Positions 33,526 through 39,873 of a DNA stretch of 64,000 nt are shown here, one piece after another. The notes beneath the pieces were generated by a model that saw nothing but the letters and a program-made list of their open reading frames with translations, was not told the DNA's origin and did no database searches. The stretch comes from Chitinivibrionales bacterium (GTDB lineage: Bacteria > Fibrobacterota > Chitinivibrionia > Chitinivibrionales > WJKA01). How positions within the stretch are numbered: the stretch's first letter is position 1; each line of letters opens with the position of its first letter. The stretch covers positions 62,001-126,000 of the forward strand of contig WJLW01000025.1 of the NCBI GenBank assembly GCA_014728295.1, given 5' to 3'. The position numbers were made by a program, and so were the translations under genes.

Positions 33526-34611
33526 TTAGATTTCAGTCTGCTTGACACATGAAAACAGCGTATGGCTGATACCAATTTCACCCACCGTCTCCACCACCTC
33601 GAGTCCTGCACGATTCACCAGCTTGAGCATGTCTTCGGAGTGATACATCTGGCTGCATCCGTTTGCCATACACGTAAAGTAAAGTGAGGTTGAGTGCAGG
33701 CAATAGGTGGAGGCTTCGAAGCGCTGTTTATCCCAGTAGGTCTCCAGAATGTAAATAAATCCCTCATCGTGAATCGCAGCTTTGGCCCGGCGCAGCAGCT
33801 CGACGATGTCTTCCTGCGAGAAACAGTCGAGAAACTGACTCATCCATATAGCGTCGTATTCGACCGGAAACGGTTTCGAGTGGTCGAGCAGGTCCGCCGC
33901 TACGCAGGTAATCCTGTCTGTCAATCCGTGCTGCTCGATCACCTTTTCGGCTTTGGCAAGTTGTCCCGGAAGGTCGAGAATCGTGACGGCAACCTTTTCG
34001 TTATACTCGGCGCATTGCACGGCGAATTTGCCGGTGTTGCCGCCTACGTCAAGAATTTTTTGCGGCTCGGGTTTGAAAATGACCGGCAGGATTGCCGGAA
34101 AAGCAACGTCGGAATAGTAATGATCGAAGGCAAACCAGCTTTTTTGCACGTGTTGCGGCAGGTGAGACAGGCCTTCGTAGATCGTTCGCCAATTGCCGAA
34201 CGTTTTCAAACCTTCAGGTGCGCCGTTGACGATTGATTGCTGCAGGCTGAAGAATCCCGGATAATTGACGTCGTGGGTAAAATCCATATTGACGCGGGTG
34301 AGTTCGTCTTTCAGAATGAACCAGCCGGTTTTGGTGATGAAGAATTTGCTGTCGGCGACGTACACCAGCTCCAGACTGATGCCGGCTTCCAGCAAAACTT
34401 TTGCGCCATATACGGAGACGGAGCACTTTTCGGCAACTTCTTCGATTGTCAATCCGGATTTGCGATGCTCCTTCAGCGTTTCAAGAATGCCCAGATTGCG
34501 CAGTGCTCTGGATGCCTGAAACATTATCGGTGCAAAGGCAATTTTCTGAGCATCATATCGCGCCTGAACGGCAGTTTTGCTGTCGGAACCATAATTCATA
34601 GCGATATGCAT
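33526..34611 (-). CDS. SAM-dependent O-methyltransferase with dimerisation domain
   Basis: A protein of about 361 residues of the plant-OMT/CrtF-like class. An N-terminal winged-helix dimerisation domain (about 20-110; ALRNLGILETLKEHRKSGLTIEEVAEKCSVS) precedes a Rossmann methyltransferase core with motif I KILDVGGNTGKFAVQCAE and downstream VTILDLPGQLAKA. ATG at 34611 follows GAGG closely; ATG at 34599 is an alternative. Similar methyltransferases occur in aryl-polyene, flexirubin and carotenoid loci, where they methylate a hydroxyl or ring carbon. It is the first gene of the minus-strand lipid arm and is coupled to the decayed FAD gene. Confidence 0.85.
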   Translation of the reverse strand: MHIAMNYGSDSKTAVQARYDAQKIAFAPIMFQASRALRNLGILETLKEHRKSGLTIEEVAEKCSVSVYGAKVLLEAGISLELVYVADSKFFITKTGWFILKDELTRVNMDFTHDVNYPGFFSLQQSIVNGAPEGLKTFGNWRTIYEGLSHLPQHVQKSWFAFDHYYSDVAFPAILPVIFKPEPQKILDVGGNTGKFAVQCAEYNEKVAVTILDLPGQLAKAEKVIEQHGLTDRITCVAADLLDHSKPFPVEYDAIWMSQFLDCFSQEDIVELLRRAKAAIHDEGFIYILETYWDKQRFEASTYCLHSTSLYFTCMANGCSQMYHSEDMLKLVNRAGLEVVETVGEIGISHTLFSCVKQTEI

Positions 34612-34831
34612 ATCCTCTGTCAAAGGTAAACAGGATCCGTAAAATATATCATACAATGCCGGATATTGCCCTAACTGCCTGCCCGGAACGTGATACCGAT
34701 TCGAAACGCCATTGCGCATGCGTGCACAACGATGCCTGCAGCGGAAACCAGACCGTCCGGGGTAGACCTTTGCGAAATCCGCGTGTATTTTACTTACCTT
34801 ATTCGTCTTCCGTTCAGTTCAGGAGAATATC

Positions 34832-36229
34832 ATGAAAGTTTCCCTCAACAAGAATGTCAAAGTTCAGTCAACCATCCGCTGTGTCAGTGATAGAGCCGCG
34901 GCCAAAATTGCTGATTTTGATGGACAGAAAAAGCAGGTGACTGTTCGCTACGATGAAAATGGGGCAACGATTCTGTGCGGCGTCGGGCCACGTGAACACG
35001 TTGACATACACGCAATTCGGGATGCTGCATCTCGGGGTATGACTACAGCGCTTGGCCTGAAGCATCAGGCTGTCGCCCTTACCGAATTCTCCGAGACCGG
35101 TGAGGTGAGGCCACATGCAGTGGCTGCCCTCGAAGGCGCCGTGCTGGCGGCGTATTCGTTTGACAAATACAAGTCTGAAAAGCCTGCCCGGCTCAAAAAG
35201 CTGGATTTCCTCGGTCCCTCACTGCGCAAATCCGATGTGATGCTTGTGCAGGCGCTTTGTGACGGTGTCAATACCGCACGTGAGTTGATCAACGATAATG
35301 CTGAAGTGGTTACCCCCGAGTATCTGGCGAAGCAGGCGAAAGCACTGGCCCGCGCAAGTGATATGGAGCTGGAAATCCTCACCGAAAAAGAAATCGAAAA
35401 AAAGGGACTTGGATTATTGCATGCGGTCGGCAAGGGATCGCCGTTTCCGCCGCGCTTGATTATCATGAGCTATACGGGCAAGCCGTCGCGGAAAAAAACC
35501 ACAGCCATCATCGGCAAAGGAATTACCTTCGACAGCGGGGGCCAGAATCTCAAAACTTCCGGCCACATCGAGACTATGCGGTGCGATATGGGTGGCGCCG
35601 CAACGGTGTTGGGGGTAATGAAAACGGTCGCCGAGCTGAAGCCCAAAATCAATGTTCTGGGCGTTATTGCATCCGCGCACAATGCAATCGGGAGCCGAAC
35701 GTATTTTCCGGGAGACATTTACACATCATATAAGGGCACAACGGTCGAAATTACGAATACCGATGCCGAAGGGCGTCTTGTGCTCGCCGATGCATTTGCC
35801 TATACCCAGGAGCAGTACCATCCTTCCCGGATGATTGATTTGGCGACTCTGACCGGCGGCGTCGTTGTTGCGCTTGGAGATACCATCTGCGGTTTGTTTT
35901 CCAACGATGATGCGCTTGCCGATGAGCTGCTCGCATCATCACAACAGACCGGTGAAGCTTTGTGGCGGCTGCCCGTTTACCAGGAGCACAGCGAGGCCAT
36001 GAAGAGTGATCTGGCCGATTTGCGCAACACTGCCAGGCTTAAACGCGGTCATGCCAGCTCGATTACCGGCGCGGCATTCCTCAAAGAATTCGTCGTAGGC
36101 ATTCCCTGGGCCCACCTTGATATTGCCGGCGTCGCTTTCAATGAGCGCGAACCCAGAGGCGTCTATCCTAAATATGCCACGGGATTCGGGGTCAGGTTGC
36201 TCTACAACTTTCTCACGACTCAGCGCTGA
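34832..36229 (+). CDS. pepA: Leucyl aminopeptidase, M17 family
   Basis: A 465-residue cytosolic metallo-aminopeptidase. The catalytic C-domain shows the metal-binding GKGITFDSGG, the lysine-bearing stretch LKTSGHIETMRCDMGGAA and the family signature NTDAEGRLVLAD, followed by ATLTGGVVVALG. The start follows AGGAG eight bases upstream. Members remove N-terminal residues during peptide turnover and, in some species, bind DNA at Xer sites. It precedes cvpA by 9 bases. Confidence 0.95.
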   Translation: MKVSLNKNVKVQSTIRCVSDRAAAKIADFDGQKKQVTVRYDENGATILCGVGPREHVDIHAIRDAASRGMTTALGLKHQAVALTEFSETGEVRPHAVAALEGAVLAAYSFDKYKSEKPARLKKLDFLGPSLRKSDVMLVQALCDGVNTARELINDNAEVVTPEYLAKQAKALARASDMELEILTEKEIEKKGLGLLHAVGKGSPFPPRLIIMSYTGKPSRKKTTAIIGKGITFDSGGQNLKTSGHIETMRCDMGGAATVLGVMKTVAELKPKINVLGVIASAHNAIGSRTYFPGDIYTSYKGTTVEITNTDAEGRLVLADAFAYTQEQYHPSRMIDLATLTGGVVVALGDTICGLFSNDDALADELLASSQQTGEALWRLPVYQEHSEAMKSDLADLRNTARLKRGHASSITGAAFLKEFVVGIPWAHLDIAGVAFNEREPRGVYPKYATGFGVRLLYNFLTTQR

Positions 36230-36238
36230 TACCGGCAT

Positions 36239-36841
36239 ATGCATTTTTTTGATATTATTGTTATTGCAATGGCATGCATACTAGCTTTTTTTGGCGCAAA
36301 ACGCGGCCTTATCGGCGAAATCGTCCGCCTGATCGCCGTGATTGCCGGCGTTGCCGCGGCATTCTTGTTTTATAAGGATGTTTTCATTTTCATTGACTTC
36401 ATCAAAGCCTCCGAATCCGCCCGTCTGGTTATTGCATTTATCGTGCTTTTTGTCGCTGTTGTTGCCGCCGTCTTTGTGGTGGGCTGGGTTGTCCGGAAAA
36501 TTATCCGTCTTACCCCGCTGGGCTGGGTGGATCACCTGGTGGGGGCCCTTATCGGACTCGCCAAAACGGTGCTCATTATCTGGATTTTTGTTGTTTCGGT
36601 GAACGCCTCTCCCTTCAGCAAACTTGAGCACAAGCTGCTGGGATCCTATGCCTATTCTCTGCTCAGCAAAATACCCTTTACGCTGAACGCACCGCGTTTG
36701 ACCGTTGATAATAAGGCCTTTGATGGTATACTTGATAAATCACCTTTGGGGAAACTGGACGAGGCTAAAAAGAAAATGAATGAATATCGCACCAAAGTCG
36801 ATTCCGTCAAGGGTGAATTCGACCAGCAGAAGCGTCGATAA
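36239..36841 (+). CDS. CvpA-family inner-membrane protein
   Basis: A 200-residue protein with four predicted membrane spans in the first 125 residues (FDIIVIAMACILAFFGAKRGL... ; LVIAFIVLFVAVVAAVFVVGWVV; DHLVGALIGLAKTVLIIWIFVV) and a polar, helical C-terminus (about 150-200). The spacing and the Gly-rich G-x-x-x-G pattern (GWVDHLVGALIGLAK) match the CvpA family, linked to colicin V production and envelope homeostasis. Its stop directly abuts the prepilin peptidase ATG, so the two genes are probably translated together. Confidence 0.85.
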   Translation: MHFFDIIVIAMACILAFFGAKRGLIGEIVRLIAVIAGVAAAFLFYKDVFIFIDFIKASESARLVIAFIVLFVAVVAAVFVVGWVVRKIIRLTPLGWVDHLVGALIGLAKTVLIIWIFVVSVNASPFSKLEHKLLGSYAYSLLSKIPFTLNAPRLTVDNKAFDGILDKSPLGKLDEAKKKMNEYRTKVDSVKGEFDQQKRR

Positions 36842-37666
36842 ATGGATATTGTGATCCTCTGCATCGTCGTGGTGTTTGGCCTGATATTCGGGTCGTTCTT
36901 CAATGTGCTCATATATCGCCTGCCGCGTGGAGAATCTGTTGTAACTCCTCGTTCACATTGTCCCGCCTGCGGGCATCCTGTCAAGTTTTACGAAAATATT
37001 CCTGTGCTCAGCTACCTTGTGCTCGGCGGCCGGTGCGCGGGCTGCAAAATGCCGATCTCGCCGGTCTATCCGGCTGTCGAATTGCTGTCCGGCATCTGGG
37101 CGGTTGCGCTCTGGATGCTATGGTTCAAACCCCAGGCGCAAGCCGTCGATTTGTGGTGGCGGTACCTTCCGCTGGCACTGCAGATGCTCTCGCTGATGTT
37201 CCTGTTGCCGATGTTTATCATTGACATGCTGCACTATATAATTCCGGATATACTGACCCTTCCGTGGATACCCCTCGGGCTTGCATTCAGTTGCGTGCCT
37301 CACCATGTCACGCCACTGGAGTCTCTGCTGGGGATCCTTGCCGGCGGCGGCAGTCTGTGGCTGATTGGTATACTGGGAGAGTGGCTGTTTAAAAAAGATG
37401 AGGCAATGGGGGGCGGTGATATCAAATTTATGGCAGGAATGGGAGCCATATGGGGCTGGAAAACAGCTTTGCTCGCTATTTTTTTCTCCTCACTGCTGGG
37501 CGCGCTGATCGGCGGGGGGCTCATGATTGTCAGGATGCTGGGTGCAGACCGCAAGATCCCTTTTGGCCCGTTCCTGGCTGTCGGGCTTGTGGTGGCAATT
37601 CTGGCGGGTGATACACTTGTGGTACTGTACTTCGACTGGATTGACCGGCTGATTTTTTCCAGATAG
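36842..37666 (+). CDS. Prepilin peptidase / N-methyltransferase (PilD/PulO type)
   Basis: A 274-residue polytopic aspartic protease that cleaves and methylates type IV prepilins and pseudopilins. The zinc-finger-like C-x2-C...C-x2-C set is visible (HCPACG and GRCAGCK). The catalytic Asp residues lie in YIIPD and MGGGDIK. N-terminal GLIFGSFFNVLIYRLPRGESVV is the classical opening. Pilin or type II secretion genes are not in the window. It ends exactly where the convergent regulator gene ends. Confidence 0.93.
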   Translation: MDIVILCIVVVFGLIFGSFFNVLIYRLPRGESVVTPRSHCPACGHPVKFYENIPVLSYLVLGGRCAGCKMPISPVYPAVELLSGIWAVALWMLWFKPQAQAVDLWWRYLPLALQMLSLMFLLPMFIIDMLHYIIPDILTLPWIPLGLAFSCVPHHVTPLESLLGILAGGGSLWLIGILGEWLFKKDEAMGGGDIKFMAGMGAIWGWKTALLAIFFSSLLGALIGGGLMIVRMLGADRKIPFGPFLAVGLVVAILAGDTLVVLYFDWIDRLIFSR

Positions 37667-38458
37667 CTACTGCGTGCTTTTTTCGACGATTGCCTGCAGC
37701 GCATTTTTATTGTCGATGAAATGCCGGTAGTGGCGGGTGTATTCCAAATCCGAAGTAAACAAATACGAATTGACAATTCCCTTTTTGCGTTCTTTAAAAA
37801 GATTGTTGTATACCTGAAACGCGTTGCGATACAAGTTATAAAGAAAACAGATGTGTTCGGCGCGCGAGTCGAAATAATCTTTCCAGAGATTTTTGATATA
37901 CTGTTGTGTGACGCCAATTTCCGAAGCCCACTGCCCAATTGAGCCCGGGTGATTGTCGATTATCGCCCGGGTGACCAATGAGATGCTGCTCTTTTCATTT
38001 TCACGGTATTCCGGGTTTACCAGATTGATTAAGAAACATTTGTTGATTTTATTAATGATAGCTTCAGGTTTTGGATTTTCGGCCTTGGAGATGATGTCTT
38101 GAGCTCCATTCTGGAAAGCCTTGTAGCCCAGTAAAGTATCTTGCTTGTCGGTAACGAGGATTATTGATGATTTTGTAGAGAAAGCAGACAGCAATTCAAA
38201 CGGATCAATCGATGGGTTTTCAAAATCTATGCTGAGCAGACACACGTGACAGTGTAAATCGGAAAGCAGATACGACTTGGCGGTTACCGGATCGAAAGCG
38301 AACTCAACATCATACAACGGATAGTGCTGAAGCTGCTTTTTATACGAGGACGCAGCAGATTTGTTGTCGTCGGCAACCAATACTCGAATGGATTTAAACA
38401 GATATTCGAAAGGTGAGTTTGCTGCAGGCTGCATCGATTCTCCCGTTTCACGCACCAT
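37667..38458 (-). CDS. Atypical receiver-domain regulator with HTH C-domain
   Basis: A 263-residue protein. The receiver fold covers about 23-150: IRVLVADDN supplies the acidic pair D30/D31, and K125 occupies the conserved Lys position (DIISKAE). However, the phospho-acceptor position is S76 (CLLSIDF) with a two-residue insert relative to LLDxxMP, so ordinary phosphorylation is doubtful unless the nearby D78 serves. The C-domain (about 165-240; SIGQWASEIGVTQQYIKNLWKDYF) is a helix-turn-helix of AraC-like flavour. It is probably a transcription regulator with a non-canonical input. It is divergent from the flagellar rod-like gene. Confidence 0.75.
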   Translation of the reverse strand: MVRETGESMQPAANSPFEYLFKSIRVLVADDNKSAASSYKKQLQHYPLYDVEFAFDPVTAKSYLLSDLHCHVCLLSIDFENPSIDPFELLSAFSTKSSIILVTDKQDTLLGYKAFQNGAQDIISKAENPKPEAIINKINKCFLINLVNPEYRENEKSSISLVTRAIIDNHPGSIGQWASEIGVTQQYIKNLWKDYFDSRAEHICFLYNLYRNAFQVYNNLFKERKKGIVNSYLFTSDLEYTRHYRHFIDNKNALQAIVEKSTQ

Positions 38459-38560
38459 TGGCTACCAATCACAAACCGGCTTTACGAAAATACACAATCA
38501 TCAGTATAATGCCAAAAACAGCATTTCCCGGCTGCCTGGTTTGCACTGCGATGGCCCCCC

Positions 38561-38589
38561 TTGAGATAAAACGCGAGTCGTGGTATAAT
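38561..38589 (+). promoter_or_regulatory. Near-consensus sigma-70 promoter with extended -10
   Basis: TTGAGA (38561-38566), a 17-base spacer and TATAAT (38584-38589), preceded by TGG giving an extended -10, make the clearest housekeeping promoter in the window. The predicted start site near 38596 lies about 14 bases before the ATG of the flagellar rod-like gene, whose ribosome-binding site AAAGGA falls just within the leader. Confidence 0.75.
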
Positions 38590-38609
38590 CAAAAAAGAAA
38601 GGATGAATT

Positions 38610-38927
38610 ATGCAACCAGTATCTTCCGCAGCGCTTTCAGGCATCCAGGCAGCCGCTATCCGACATGATATCGGTGCTCATGATGTTGCTAATGTAAATA
38701 CGCAAGGTTTTGAAGAGCGCCGTCCCCATCAGGTTGAAGCCAGCCCTGCAGGCACCAGGATTTCGCATGTTAGCCGGCGACCCGCTGCTGCAACCGGCTA
38801 TTCGAATACCAGCCTTGTCGAGGAAATGACGGAAATGACGACCAATAGAAATAGCCTTGCTGCGAATGCCAATGTCCTGCGCAAGCAGAATGAGATGCTG
38901 GGCGAAGCTATCGACCTGCTGGCCTGA
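38610..38927 (+). CDS. Short flagellar rod/hook-like protein (FlgC/FlgG-like termini)
   Basis: A 105-residue protein with the two conserved ends of flagellar axial proteins: an N-terminal SGIQAAAIRHDIGAHDVANVNTQGF (residues 10-34; the N-x-N-T-x-G-F signature) and a C-terminal helix LVEEMTEMTTNRNSLAANANVLRKQ...LGEAIDLLA that forms the coiled-coil core. The central domain is reduced to about 40 residues, less than in FlgB or FlgC (130-150). It lacks a signal peptide, as axial proteins do. No other flagellar genes are near. ATG at 38610 sits close behind a strong promoter. Confidence 0.8.
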   Translation: MQPVSSAALSGIQAAAIRHDIGAHDVANVNTQGFEERRPHQVEASPAGTRISHVSRRPAAATGYSNTSLVEEMTEMTTNRNSLAANANVLRKQNEMLGEAIDLLA

Positions 38928-39015
38928 TGCGGGCGAATACCGGCTCCCGCGCCCGCGCTGAGCCTTCTGCTTCTGAAATGTATATTATTGCTTTCACCTG
39001 ACATGAAAGCATGAT

Positions 39016-39870
39016 ATGCATCCGCTCTACATATCCGATCTGGATGGAACGCTGCTCGACACCCAGGCAAAGCTGACTCCGTTTGCTTTTAATACGCTTA
39101 AATCACTGCTGCTGGAGAAGGTGCCGATTACTATCGCAAGTGCACGCAGCGCGGTTTCTATGAAACTGCTGCTGGGCGAATTACCGATTCAATTGCCGGT
39201 CATTACCTTTAACGGGTCGTGTATTGACCGGTTCGATACCGGTGAGCATATCAGAATTTTTGATGTCGATGCAGGCTTCAAACATGAAATTTATGCCTGT
39301 GTTTGTTCCGAAGGTTTTGCGCCTTTTGTTTCTGCCTTTGACGGCAAGCGCGACAATTTGTACTACGAGCAAACCATAAATGCCGGTATGGAATGGTATC
39401 TTGCCAATCGGGTCGAAGTCAAAGACCACCGTTTGCGCAATCCGGTTCGCCTGATTTCCGTGCTTGACGAATTCATTATCAGTATAAACGTAATTGGCAA
39501 ACGCGATGCGCTGAAGGTGCTGCAAAATGAGCTTACTACCCATTACAACGAATTCGTGCAGTTGCATCTTTTCGACAATCTCTATTCTCCCGGCTGGTCG
39601 TGGCTTACGATCCACGATTGCAAGGCGACAAAAGATCAGGCTATCAAAGAGATGATGATTATGGAAGGCTTGTACGATCACGAGCTGGTTGCCTTCGGGG
39701 ACAACGACAATGATATCGCCATGTTCGAACTTGCAGACCGGGCTGTTGCCGTTGCCAATTCATCCCCAGGCGCACTGGCCGCGGCAGACGAGGTAATCGG
39801 GCCGCATGATCAGGATAGTGTTGTCAAATATCTGCTCAAGGACGCTCGCCTCAAGGCTGCCGGTGCATGA
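39016..39870 (+). CDS. HAD-superfamily Cof-type phosphatase
   Basis: A 284-residue hydrolase of the Cof/YidA class. Motif I DLDGTLLD (catalytic Asp pair), a motif II region TIASARS, a C2 cap and the closing FGDNDNDIAMFELA (motif IV) are all present, followed by DRAVAVANSSPGALAAADEVI. Cof proteins dephosphorylate sugar or cofactor phosphates in the cytoplasm; the specific substrate cannot be told. It lies 3 bases upstream of the DNA polymerase gene and is probably co-transcribed with it. Confidence 0.9.
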   Translation: MHPLYISDLDGTLLDTQAKLTPFAFNTLKSLLLEKVPITIASARSAVSMKLLLGELPIQLPVITFNGSCIDRFDTGEHIRIFDVDAGFKHEIYACVCSEGFAPFVSAFDGKRDNLYYEQTINAGMEWYLANRVEVKDHRLRNPVRLISVLDEFIISINVIGKRDALKVLQNELTTHYNEFVQLHLFDNLYSPGWSWLTIHDCKATKDQAIKEMMIMEGLYDHELVAFGDNDNDIAMFELADRAVAVANSSPGALAAADEVIGPHDQDSVVKYLLKDARLKAAGA

Positions 39871-39873
39871 CGC

